Source: CAYZXL01 sp964482435
Lineage (GTDB): Bacteria > Auribacterota > JABMQX01
Length of the DNA stretch: 64,000 nt
Direction of reading: 5' to 3'
Assembly: GCA_964482435.1 (NCBI GenBank)
Contig: CAYZXL010000009.1
Coordinates: 57,151 to 121,150 of the forward strand
Both the position numbers and the translations under genes were made by a program. The notes below the pieces were generated by a model. That model did not search any database. It was not told where the DNA came from and worked only from the letters and a program-made list of their open reading frames with translations. Position 1 is the stretch's first letter. The number at the start of each line of letters is the position of its first letter. This document shows positions 16,054 through 24,447 of the stretch, in pieces.

Positions 16054-17955
16054 ATGTCCGGTTACCTGAATATGATTGATTCGCCGCGAGACCTCAAGAA
16101 GTTGCATCCGGACCAACTGGAGAAGCTGGCCCACGAGATGCGGGAGAAGATTATCCGGGTGGTGTCCCGAACTGGGGGGCATCTTTCCCCGAACCTGGGG
16201 TGCGTGGAGCTCGCCCTTGCGGTCCACTACGTTTTCAACGCCCCGAACGACAAAATTATATGGGACGTGGGGCATCAAGCATACGCCCACAAGCTTATCA
16301 CCGGACGAAGAGAATCGTTCTCGACTCTCCGGCAATACGGCGGAATATCCGGATTTCCCGTGCGGGAGGAGAGCGAGTACGACGCCTTCGGGACCGGGCA
16401 CAGCGGGACGGCAATTTCGGCAGCGGCGGGGATGGCAATAGCGCGCGACCTGAGGGGGAGCGACGAGCACATCGTGGCCATTGTGGGAGACGCCTCGCTA
16501 TGCGCGGGTCCTTCGTTTGAGGCGCTGAACCACACCGGTGGGGACATGCGTAAGCTGGTCGTCATCCTGAACGACAACGAGATGTCCATCGCGCGCACTG
16601 TGGGTGCCCTTTCGGCCTATCTCAACCGGCTCATCACTACGCCCATATACAACAAGATTCTGGCGGAGACGGACTACATTCTGGAGAAGATACCGAGCAT
16701 CGGCCCGAAGATGATTCGCACGCGAAAGAGAATCTTGGAGAGCATTAAGAGGTTAATCGTGCCGGGTGCACTTTTCGAGGAGATGAGGTTCCGATATTTC
16801 GGGCCGGTTGACGGGCACGACTTGAAGTCCCTCGTGCACATGCTCCAGCGCATCAAGGATAACCCCGGGCCGGTGCTTCTCCACGTGATAACGCGAAAAG
16901 GAAAAGGATACAGGTTCGCCGAGGAGAGGCCGGAGGATTTTCACAGCGCGCCTCCCTTCGATGTGGCGACGGGGGAACCGAGACCGGCGTCTCGGGAACA
17001 AACGTTTACGGAAGTCTTCGGGGAGACTGCCATTGAGCTTGCGGAAAAAGACCCAAGCATCGTCTGCATAACGGCTGCCATGGCGAAGGGGACAGGACTG
17101 GAGAAGTTCCGCGAGAAATTCCCGCGGAGGTTCATTGACGTAGGGATTGCTGAGGAGCACGCGGTCACGCTTGCCGGGGGCTTGGCGAGTTCGGGCTACA
17201 GGCCGATCGTCGCCATCTATTCGACGTTCCTCCAGCGGGCATTTGACCAGATTATTCACGACGTGTGCCTCCAGAGGCTTCCCGTGGTGTTTGCGATTGA
17301 CCGAGCGGGGTTTTCGGGCGAGGACGGCCCCACTCATCATGGCGTGTTTGATTTATCGTACTTAGGAATGATGCCGCAGATAGTGATCATGGCGCCGAAA
17401 GACCGTAAAGAGTTGCGGGACATGCTTCACTTCGCGGTGAAGCAGGACGGGCCAGCGGCCATTCGGTATCCGAAAGGGTGCGGAATGCCGGCGGCGGTCA
17501 CGGAAGACATCGAGGAAATCGAACCCGGAAAAGCGAAGGTCGAGAGGGAAGGGACGGATGCGGCAATCCTTGCTGTGGGGAGCATGGTGGAGGCGGCTCT
17601 TGGGGCGGCGGAGAGACTTGACGAGGAAGGCATCTCAGCGATGGTCATCAACGCGAGGTTTGTCAAGCCTCTCGACGGGGAACTTATCAGGCAGATCGCG
17701 GAACAAACGAGCATTCTTGTTACCGTCGAGGAGAATGCTCTGGCCGGGGGCTTCGGGAGCAAGGTCTCGGAGCTGCTTGAGCGGGAGGGACTCAAGTCGG
17801 TTCGGGTGGTTAGGATGGGCGTTCCTGATGCGTTCATAAAGCATGGCGGCCGGGAAGTCTTGCTGGAAAAGCTCGGTCTGTCGCCCGAAGGAATTTCTGA
17901 GAAAATCAAAGCTACGTTCCCCGTCGAAGGGAAAGTGGCGTCCTTTGGCTCATGA
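16054..17955 (+). CDS. dxs: 1-deoxy-D-xylulose-5-phosphate synthase
   Basis: DXS condenses pyruvate and glyceraldehyde 3-phosphate, the first step of the MEP isoprenoid pathway. The transketolase-like fold is clear: HLSPNLG, WDVGHQAYAHK, FGTGHSGTAISAAAGMA, NDNEMSIARTVGALS, and the C-terminal half with GIAEEHAVTLAGG and RAGFSGEDGPTHHG. The thiamine-diphosphate motif, normally GDG, reads GDA (residues 145-147) in VGDASLCAGPSFEALNHTG. The rest of the TPP site, including NDN, is intact, so I expect an active enzyme. 633 residues is normal. It overlaps nadK by four bases. Confidence 0.95.
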   Translation: MSGYLNMIDSPRDLKKLHPDQLEKLAHEMREKIIRVVSRTGGHLSPNLGCVELALAVHYVFNAPNDKIIWDVGHQAYAHKLITGRRESFSTLRQYGGISGFPVREESEYDAFGTGHSGTAISAAAGMAIARDLRGSDEHIVAIVGDASLCAGPSFEALNHTGGDMRKLVVILNDNEMSIARTVGALSAYLNRLITTPIYNKILAETDYILEKIPSIGPKMIRTRKRILESIKRLIVPGALFEEMRFRYFGPVDGHDLKSLVHMLQRIKDNPGPVLLHVITRKGKGYRFAEERPEDFHSAPPFDVATGEPRPASREQTFTEVFGETAIELAEKDPSIVCITAAMAKGTGLEKFREKFPRRFIDVGIAEEHAVTLAGGLASSGYRPIVAIYSTFLQRAFDQIIHDVCLQRLPVVFAIDRAGFSGEDGPTHHGVFDLSYLGMMPQIVIMAPKDRKELRDMLHFAVKQDGPAAIRYPKGCGMPAAVTEDIEEIEPGKAKVEREGTDAAILAVGSMVEAALGAAERLDEEGISAMVINARFVKPLDGELIRQIAEQTSILVTVEENALAGGFGSKVSELLEREGLKSVRVVRMGVPDAFIKHGGREVLLEKLGLSPEGISEKIKATFPVEGKVASFGS

Positions 17956-18818
17956 AGAAGATAGGAATTGTCGCCAACACCTCTAAGCCCAATTGGCTCG
18001 AAACTGCTCGCTGCATTGTGGAGTTCCTGGCAGGACGCGGCGTGATGGTCGTCATTGAACCCAAAGAGGCGTCCAGCGCTCTTTTTCCTGATATGAAAGA
18101 GACGCAAGAAGGCGAGCTCGCAGAGGCGGATATGGTCCTGTCTCTCGGTGGGGATGGGACGTTTCTGAAGGCGGTGAGGCTCGTCGGGGAAGAAGACGTG
18201 CCGATTGCGGGGGTGAATCTTGGCGGGCTGGGGTTTCTGGCGGAGTTCTCGTCGGAGGAGTTCCTTCCGCGTTTGAACAAGATTCTTTCCGGGGACTATC
18301 GGATTGACGAGAGGATGACGCTTTGGGCGTGCCTTGTCAGGGAGGATAAAACAATCCGAACGGAAAGGGCATTGAATGACGTGGTCATTAACATGACGGG
18401 GGTTTCGCGTCTGGCTGTCCTGAGAACGTCCATTGACGAGGAGTACCTGACAACCTACGAGGCGGATGGATTAATCGTCGCCACGCCAACCGGCTCAACC
18501 GCGTATTCTCTCTCGGCGGGTGGGCCGATAGTGGAACCGTCGCTGGAAGCTATTGTCCTGACGCCGATATGCCCTCATTCTCTGTCGAACAGGCCGATTT
18601 TGATTCCGCCGCACAGGGCAATACAAATATGCCCTCTGAAGATTCCGGAAGGCGCGATAGTTACGGTTGACGGCCAGACCGCTTTTCCGCTCCTGTGCGG
18701 GGACGTTCTCACCGTCGCAAAGGGAAGAAAGAGCGTCAGGATGATTACCATGAAGGAGACCAGCTACTTCCAGATTCTTCGATCCAAGTTAGGCTGGAGA
18801 GGGTCAAAGGAACCGTAA
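17952..18818 (+). CDS. nadK: NAD kinase
   Basis: NadK phosphorylates NAD to NADP. The diagnostic GGDGT motif is at residues 66-70 (LSLGGDGTFLKA); the second motif, ALNDVVIN, and TPTGSTAYSLSAGGPIV follow, then the C-terminal VTVDGQ. The 288 residues match the family. It is translationally coupled to dxs, which supplies a pathway that consumes NADPH. Confidence 0.96.
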   Translation: MKKIGIVANTSKPNWLETARCIVEFLAGRGVMVVIEPKEASSALFPDMKETQEGELAEADMVLSLGGDGTFLKAVRLVGEEDVPIAGVNLGGLGFLAEFSSEEFLPRLNKILSGDYRIDERMTLWACLVREDKTIRTERALNDVVINMTGVSRLAVLRTSIDEEYLTTYEADGLIVATPTGSTAYSLSAGGPIVEPSLEAIVLTPICPHSLSNRPILIPPHRAIQICPLKIPEGAIVTVDGQTAFPLLCGDVLTVAKGRKSVRMITMKETSYFQILRSKLGWRGSKEP

Positions 18819-18877
18819 GACTCGCCGTTCCGTTCCGGGAGTTGGCGCGGACAAAAGAACCGCAGGGACACAGTCTC

Positions 18878-19081
18878 ATGGCGAAGGTTGTCATAAGAAA
18901 AGACCGCTGCAAGGCGTGCGAGTTCTGTATTGCGTTTTGCCCGAGGCAAATCCTGGTCATGTCGCACGATTTTAATAGCCGCGGGGTGCATTTCGCTTCT
19001 GTGGTTGATGAGGAGAAATGCACCGGGTGCGCGATTTGCGGACTGGTGTGTCCCGACGTGGCCATAGAGGTGTATAGATGA
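18878..19081 (+). CDS. 2x[4Fe-4S] ferredoxin subunit of a 2-oxoacid oxidoreductase
   Basis: The 67-residue product has two cluster-binding motifs, CKACEFCIAFCP and CTGCAICGLVCP, and matches the delta subunit of KorDABC/VorDABC-type 2-oxoacid:ferredoxin oxidoreductases. It passes electrons from the thiamine-diphosphate site to free ferredoxin. The frame is open further upstream inside nadK, but the ATG at 18878 fits the family start. It overlaps the alpha gene by four bases. Confidence 0.92.
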   Translation: MAKVVIRKDRCKACEFCIAFCPRQILVMSHDFNSRGVHFASVVDEEKCTGCAICGLVCPDVAIEVYR

Positions 19082-20139
19082 CCCGGAAGGTCTTGATGTG
19101 CGGCAATGAGGCGATGAGCGAGGCGGCCATACGAGCAGGTTGCCGATGCTACTTCGGATACCCGATTACTCCGCAGAACGAAGTTGCGGCTTATATGTCC
19201 ATGCGGATGCCTCAAGTGGGAGGAACATTTATCCAGGCGGAGAGCGAGATTGCCGCAATAAACATGGTTTTCGGAGCGGCGGCGGTTGGCGCTCGAGCGA
19301 TGACCTCTTCATCCAGTCCGGGGATCAGCCTGAAGCAGGAGGGGATTTCGTACCTGTGCGGCTGCGAACTGCCTGCGGTGATAGCGAACGTCGTGAGGGG
19401 AGGACCTGGTTTGGGAAGCATCGGCCCGTCGCAGTCGGATTATTTTCAGGCGACGCGTGGCGGCGGGCACGGGGACTATCGGACAATGGTTTTTGCTCCA
19501 TGTACCGTGCAAGAGCTGGTGGACCTGACCGTTCTGGCGTTCGATCTCGCGGACAAGTACCGAAACCCGGTACTGGTTCTTTCGGACGGAATTCTCGGGC
19601 AGATGATGGAGCCTCTCGTTCTGCCCGTTGAGAGAGACGGAGATTCGTCGCCGAAGACCTGGGCTCTAACCGGCGCAAAGGGCCGCCCACCGAACGTCAT
19701 AAAGTCGTTGTATCTCGACGTGGAGCTTCTCGAGCAGCTCAATTTCCAGCTCCAGGAGAAATTCGGTCGGATGGCGCGCGAGGAGACCCGGTGGGAGGAG
19801 GTCGGCACACAGGATGCCCAGGTTGTCCTCGTCGCCTACGGCAGCGTGGCGCGGATTTGCCGGGCGGCTGTGCGGGAACTGAGAGAAGCTGGCGAGAAGG
19901 TTGGCCTGGTGCGACCGATAACGGTGTGGCCCTTCCCCTACGAAGCCGTTGCGAGGGCCGCGGATAACGCAACGGCATTCCTCGTCGTCGAGATGAGCAT
20001 GGGGCAGATGATCGAGGACGTGAGGTTGGGGGTTGCTGGACGCCGACCCGTGAGGTTCTTCGGAAGGGTCGGAGGGTGCGTGATGACCGTCGAGGATGTG
20101 GTGCGCGAGACGACGAAGCTGCTGGAAGAAATACAATGA
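19078..20139 (+). CDS. 2-oxoacid:ferredoxin oxidoreductase, alpha subunit
   Basis: The subunit contributes the pyrimidine-binding domain and transketolase C-terminal domain. Family words include GNEAMSEAAIRAGCRCYFGYPITPQNE, QAESEIAAINM, TSSSSPGISLKQEG and GPGLGSIGPSQSDY. The 353 residues resemble the VorB/KorA type that acts on 2-oxoglutarate or branched 2-oxoacids; the true substrate cannot be told. It lies between the ferredoxin and beta genes with ATGA overlaps on both sides. Confidence 0.94.
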   Translation: MTRKVLMCGNEAMSEAAIRAGCRCYFGYPITPQNEVAAYMSMRMPQVGGTFIQAESEIAAINMVFGAAAVGARAMTSSSSPGISLKQEGISYLCGCELPAVIANVVRGGPGLGSIGPSQSDYFQATRGGGHGDYRTMVFAPCTVQELVDLTVLAFDLADKYRNPVLVLSDGILGQMMEPLVLPVERDGDSSPKTWALTGAKGRPPNVIKSLYLDVELLEQLNFQLQEKFGRMAREETRWEEVGTQDAQVVLVAYGSVARICRAAVRELREAGEKVGLVRPITVWPFPYEAVARAADNATAFLVVEMSMGQMIEDVRLGVAGRRPVRFFGRVGGCVMTVEDVVRETTKLLEEIQ

Positions 20140-20927
20140 CGGATAAACAGAAATCCCGGCTGAAAGAACAACAAGCCGCGAGTTCCCCGACGCGAAAAGT
20201 CTTCGGGAAGCCTCCGTTGCTGAAAGACGTTCCGACGCATTTTTGCGCAGGATGCGGGCACGGCATAGTCCATCGGATGATTGCGGAGGTGGTTGACGAG
20301 CTGGGCATAAGGGAGTGGGTAGTGGGAGTGTCGCCGGTCGGGTGCGCCGTCCTCGGATATGATTACTGGGATTTCGACGTGAGCGAGGCGGCTCACGGGC
20401 GAACGCCTGCCGTAGCCACCGGGATGAAGAGGGCCCGTCCCGACCTGGTCGTGTTCACCTACCAGGGCGACGGAGACCTGGCTGCCATCGGGACGGCGGA
20501 GTTGATCCACACGGCGAACCGTGGTGAGAACATTACCATCGTCTTCGTCAACAACGCGGTCTATGGTATGACCGGCGGGCAGATGGCGCCGACGACGCTT
20601 GAGGGACAAATCACGGCAACCACCCCGTCTGGAAGAACAATTGAGGGTTGCGGGGCGCCGCTGAGGGTTCCCGAGATGATTGCCCCGTTTCCCGGGACGA
20701 AATATCTTGCTCGAACCGCTCTGAACAATCCGAAGAACATCACAAGCGCGAAGCGAAGCATAAAGAAGGCGTTTCAGTACCAGATCGAGAACGTCGGTTT
20801 TTCTCTCGTGGAAGTTCTGTCTCCCTGCCCGACTTATTGGCGACTTTCTCCTCTGGATTCTCTGAAATGGATTGAGGAGAAGATGATTCCCTATTTCCCT
20901 CTCGGAGAAATCAAGACCCCCGGCTGA
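20136..20927 (+). CDS. 2-oxoacid:ferredoxin oxidoreductase, beta subunit
   Basis: This subunit binds thiamine diphosphate: HFCAGCGHGIVHR carries a conserved CxxC cluster site, GRTPAVATGMKRARPD and the TPP motif QGDGDLAAIGTAE followed by NNAVYGMTGGQM are clear. The start is ATG 20136, overlapping the alpha stop; 263 residues is normal. No gamma subunit gene follows: the next gene is on the other strand 64 bases later. Confidence 0.94.
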   Translation: MTDKQKSRLKEQQAASSPTRKVFGKPPLLKDVPTHFCAGCGHGIVHRMIAEVVDELGIREWVVGVSPVGCAVLGYDYWDFDVSEAAHGRTPAVATGMKRARPDLVVFTYQGDGDLAAIGTAELIHTANRGENITIVFVNNAVYGMTGGQMAPTTLEGQITATTPSGRTIEGCGAPLRVPEMIAPFPGTKYLARTALNNPKNITSAKRSIKKAFQYQIENVGFSLVEVLSPCPTYWRLSPLDSLKWIEEKMIPYFPLGEIKTPG

Positions 20928-20991
20928 GGTTGAGTCTCACCCCTGCTACCGGGGATTCGGGAGAGGGCTTCTTTCCTCGTCGGAGGCGTCG

Positions 20992-22050
20992 TCAGGGACG
21001 TTCGTTCATCTTCGGGAAAAGATGAATTGCTTCGGGGGGACAGACGACTGCCACTTCAGACCCTTCCTTGAGCGAAAGCTCTCTCGCCTCAGCGTGGGAT
21101 AGCTCTGCCCGAAATGAAGTCTGCCCTGCTCGGAGATCAACCCGCACTGTAGAATTTCCCCACAGAACCGACTCTACTCGTCCGGCGATGTGCGATTCCT
21201 TCGACGGACCCGGGCGAATGCGGAGGCGCGCCGCGCGGATGAGAAGTTGCACGTCGCCCTGACCGTGTTGGTCGGTGTGCAGAACAAACCCCTGCAATTC
21301 GATTCGCGAACCGCTTCCCTCCGGAGTAGCCCTGGCGGACACGATTGTCCCCAGGCGAAACAACCTGGCAACGTCCGGGTGGGCGGGTGAACGATGGACC
21401 TCTTCAGGAGTGCCCGTCTGGACGAGGCGGCCCTGGACGAGAATGCCGACGCGGTCGGCGACGGCTCGCATCTCGTCGAGGTCGTGGCAGACGTGGATTG
21501 TGGTCGTAGCGGTTTTTCTCTGGATTCTTCTAAGCTCCAGGAGGATGCCGTCGCGTGTCTCGTCGTCGAGGGCGCTGACTGGCTCGTCGAGCAGGAGGAA
21601 TTTTGGCTCGGCTGCGAGGGCTCTTGCGAGCGCCACGCGCTGACGCTCGCCCCCGGAGAGCCCTTCGATTCGCCGGGCGAGGAGGTGCTCGATCCCAAGC
21701 ATGGCGGTCACCTCCCTGACTGTTTTGTGACGCTCCGAAGGATGAAGGCGCTTCAGGCGAAGGGGGAACTCGACGTTTCCGTGAACCGTTCGAGCGGTAA
21801 ACAGCGCGTAGTCCTGGGGGACATACCCAATGCCGCGGTGGCGGGGTTCGGCGTTGTCAACACGCCGGCCATCAATCTTGATGGTTCCGTTGGAGGGGCG
21901 TCTCAAGCCGGCGATGCATTCGAGGAGAAGCGTCTTGCCGCTGCCCGGTTTTCCGAGCAAGACAAAGTATTCTCCGCCCTGGATGTCCAGCGACACGTCC
22001 TGGAGAGTGAACTCGCCGATTGAGAAACGGAGCTCATGGATGCGAATCAT
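20992..22050 (-). CDS. Molybdate/tungstate-type ABC transporter ATP-binding protein
   Basis: The 352-residue ATPase has Walker A GKPGSGKTLLLE, Q-loop VPQDYALFTARTV, signature LSGGERQRVALARALAAEP, Walker B FLLLDEPVSALD, and a C-terminal TOBE-like domain (from about residue 240), as in ModC, WtpC or sulfate CysA proteins. It would power the permease encoded just upstream (four-base gap). It is the last gene of a seven-gene minus-strand run. The ion transported cannot be decided. Confidence 0.9.
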   Translation of the reverse strand: MIRIHELRFSIGEFTLQDVSLDIQGGEYFVLLGKPGSGKTLLLECIAGLRRPSNGTIKIDGRRVDNAEPRHRGIGYVPQDYALFTARTVHGNVEFPLRLKRLHPSERHKTVREVTAMLGIEHLLARRIEGLSGGERQRVALARALAAEPKFLLLDEPVSALDDETRDGILLELRRIQRKTATTTIHVCHDLDEMRAVADRVGILVQGRLVQTGTPEEVHRSPAHPDVARLFRLGTIVSARATPEGSGSRIELQGFVLHTDQHGQGDVQLLIRAARLRIRPGPSKESHIAGRVESVLWGNSTVRVDLRAGQTSFRAELSHAEARELSLKEGSEVAVVCPPEAIHLFPKMNERP

Positions 22051-22054
22051 TTGG

Positions 22055-22861
22055 TCACGATAACCTCCGTGCGCGAAGGAGCCGAATCAGGAGAAGCGCG
22101 ACGCTCGCAATTGCAATCAGCAGGAGGGCGACGGCCAGTGCCACTTCGATTCGCCCGATGGAAGTCTCGAGGTAAACGGTCGTCGGCAGGACTTCGGTTC
22201 TCATTCTGACTGCTCCGACGAAGACCATGAGTGGCCCGAAGAGGCCGATGGCCCGCGCCCAGGTGACGATTGCTCCGGCGAGGATGCCGTTGCGGGCGTT
22301 CTTCACGGCGACTCGCCAGAAGGCTTGCCCGCGAGTGCAGCCGAGGGTGAGGGCCACGTCTTCTTGCCTTCGGTCAACTTCATCGAATGTGATTTTGACT
22401 GCGCGAATGCCAAAGGAGGCTGAGACAAAAAATTGAGCGAGGACTATGCCTCGCTGCTGATAAATGAAATCGAGGCCGACGGACTCAAGCCAGAGGCCAA
22501 CCTTCGTGCGGAAGAAGACCAGAAGGCTCAAACCGACGACAAGCGGCGGAAAGACAATGGGGAGGTCCACGATTGTGTCTGCGAGGGCGCGGCCGGGAAA
22601 CCGGTAACGGCTCAGGGCATATCCCATCGGCACGGCAAAAATCATGGCGATTGCCGTCGTCACCGTCGAGGTCCAGAGGCTGAGAAGGGCAGCCGAGCGA
22701 ATCTCTCTCGACAGGAGAACCTCCTTGACCGCGTCAGTGTTGATGTATGCGACATCCGCCACGATGAGGCTGACGACCATAACAAGGAACACAACGACGA
22801 AAAAGAAGGTCCCTGCGAAGAACACGCGACTGCGAAGTCCTGCGACGGTATTGGCGGGCAT
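22055..22861 (-). CDS. Molybdate/tungstate-type ABC transporter permease
   Basis: The 268-residue integral membrane protein has about six hydrophobic segments and the EAA-type loop that contacts the ATPase (VALTLGCTRGQAFWRVAVKNARNG, then GAIVTWARAIGLFGPLMVF), which is the pattern of ModB/WtpB/CysT permeases. It lies between two substrate-binding lipoproteins upstream and its ATPase downstream, so the set could form one importer. Confidence 0.88.
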   Translation of the reverse strand: MPANTVAGLRSRVFFAGTFFFVVVFLVMVVSLIVADVAYINTDAVKEVLLSREIRSAALLSLWTSTVTTAIAMIFAVPMGYALSRYRFPGRALADTIVDLPIVFPPLVVGLSLLVFFRTKVGLWLESVGLDFIYQQRGIVLAQFFVSASFGIRAVKITFDEVDRRQEDVALTLGCTRGQAFWRVAVKNARNGILAGAIVTWARAIGLFGPLMVFVGAVRMRTEVLPTTVYLETSIGRIEVALAVALLLIAIASVALLLIRLLRARRLS

Positions 22862-22882
22862 GCCGTGTTGATTAACCTCCAG

Positions 22883-23692
22883 TTAGCGAGGCGCCTCCGT
22901 GACGTAATGATGCTTGGCGAAAATTCTGCGCCCCTCGTCCGAGACGACAAAGTCCTGGAAAGCGGTGGCTTCTTTAGAGTGTCTCGACGAGCGGAGCACC
23001 GCGATGGGCACGGTTGAAATCACATTCTTCTCCTTCGGGATGGGAACTATCTCGCCGTCTTCGGGGTACTGGGCAGCGATGGCGTCCCAGACGATTGTTG
23101 CATCAATCCTGCCGAGTTTGATGTGCAGACCGAGCTCGTTGACGGTAGTCGTCTCAAAGGCGACTTGCTTCGCCAGGTCTGCCGGACTAATGCCGTTCTT
23201 CTGGAGAATCTCGACGGTCACCATGCCGATTGCGCAGGCTTCTGGGTTGCCGAGGCCGAGCTGCAATTCCTTCCGGGAAAAGTCGGCCACGCTTCGGATG
23301 CCTCTGGGATTTCCCTTACGGACCAGAATAACGGGAACGAAATAGCACGCATCACGAGAAGAGGCAATCAGTCCTTCTTCCCGAGCCTGCTGGACGTAGC
23401 GAGCATCCCCGGGCATGTAGAGGTCTCCCCGGCGGGTGAGTTTGATACGACTGAGCAGAATCTCCGAACCGGCGTAATCGGCCTGGACGGTGATGCCGTG
23501 TTTTTTTTTGAAGGCTTCAATGATTTCGGCAGCGGGCGGTCGAATTCCCGCGCCGCAGTAAAGGTGGAGAGATGGCCTGGCTCGACGACAACTTATGGAG
23601 AGCATGAGGCAAGCTGCTGCACCCGCAAGAGCCAAGATGGCAATTGGTCGGCGAATAGCTCGCATTGCTCTATGAACGTTTGCCTGGGTCAT
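22883..23692 (-). CDS. ModA-like substrate-binding lipoprotein (second of a tandem pair)
   Basis: The ATG at 23692 overlaps the stop of the upstream binding protein (ATGA). An N-terminal hydrophobic segment ends in LSISC, a possible lipobox. The mature protein is a ModA-like periplasmic binding protein (family SBP_bac_11): LHLYCGAGIRPPAAEI, GDLYMPGDARYVQQA, FVPVILVRKGNP, LGLGNPEACAIG and WDAIAAQY. It is clearly a paralogue of the neighbour at 23689-24447; both have a CG-x-x-x-RPP motif in the first strand. Two binding proteins for one permease suggests two ligands or two affinity ranges. Confidence 0.88.
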   Translation of the reverse strand: MTQANVHRAMRAIRRPIAILALAGAAACLMLSISCRRARPSLHLYCGAGIRPPAAEIIEAFKKKHGITVQADYAGSEILLSRIKLTRRGDLYMPGDARYVQQAREEGLIASSRDACYFVPVILVRKGNPRGIRSVADFSRKELQLGLGNPEACAIGMVTVEILQKNGISPADLAKQVAFETTTVNELGLHIKLGRIDATIVWDAIAAQYPEDGEIVPIPKEKNVISTVPIAVLRSSRHSKEATAFQDFVVSDEGRRIFAKHHYVTEAPR

Positions 23693-24447
23693 CTGACGTA
23701 ACCGAACTCCGCGAAGACTGCTTTGCCCTCCGTGCGACAGAAGTCGAGGAACTTCTCGACGAGCTGCCTGTTCTTGGTGTAACTCAGCCCCATGACCCAC
23801 ACCTTCACAATTTCATCGTATTCGTATGGAGTCGGGACGATCTCGACGGCGTCGAGGAAGTTGTGGGCCACGCCATTCCACATCACGGCGGCGTCGCGCG
23901 TGGCGAGCTTGAGGGCATTGCCGATTTCAGAATGGCTGCGGAAAACCGCATTTCCGGCGTTGTCAGCGACCGCCTGCTTGATGCCTTTCTTCTCCAGAAG
24001 GGCGAAAAGCATCTGGCCGCAGGTGGAGAAGTCCGGGTTCGGCAGAGCTACCTTGACGCCAGGCTTGGCGAGGTCTTCGATGGATTTGACGCCTGCCGGA
24101 TTGCCCTTCCGAACAACCAGGACCGGCACAAGAGATCCGACCTGCTCCCCTCTCAAAAGAGTCCCGGCTTCCTTCACGTAGTCGAGATAGGGGTCATGGG
24201 TGACGAAGACGTCGCCGGTCTTGCCAATCTTCACCTGCGGGAGGAGGTCCTCGCTCTGGCCGAAGGAGAGGCTCACCTTGACTCCGGTTGTCTCCTCGAA
24301 CGCTCTGGCGAGCTTTTCCATCGGGGGACGAAAGGAGCCGCCGCACAGGACGAGAATTTCGCCGGTGGTTTGCGATTCCTTTCTCTGCCCGCAACCCGCA
24401 GCGAGGAATGCGGCAACGGGGATCAGGACGAAGACTCGTCGGTTCAT
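23689..24447 (-). CDS. ModA-like substrate-binding lipoprotein (first of a tandem pair)
   Basis: The 252-residue protein begins with a lipoprotein signal peptide ending LAAGC. It has the ModA-like fold: ILVLCGGSFRPPMEKL, GDVFVTHDPYLDYV, LVPVLVVRKGNPAG, VALPNPDFSTCGQM, DAAVMWNGVAHNF. The serine and alanine contacts of true molybdate binders cannot be confirmed by eye. It starts one base after the end of the CDVPV gene and overlaps the next binding protein, so these are surely co-translated. Confidence 0.9.
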   Translation of the reverse strand: MNRRVFVLIPVAAFLAAGCGQRKESQTTGEILVLCGGSFRPPMEKLARAFEETTGVKVSLSFGQSEDLLPQVKIGKTGDVFVTHDPYLDYVKEAGTLLRGEQVGSLVPVLVVRKGNPAGVKSIEDLAKPGVKVALPNPDFSTCGQMLFALLEKKGIKQAVADNAGNAVFRSHSEIGNALKLATRDAAVMWNGVAHNFLDAVEIVPTPYEYDEIVKVWVMGLSYTKNRQLVEKFLDFCRTEGKAVFAEFGYVR

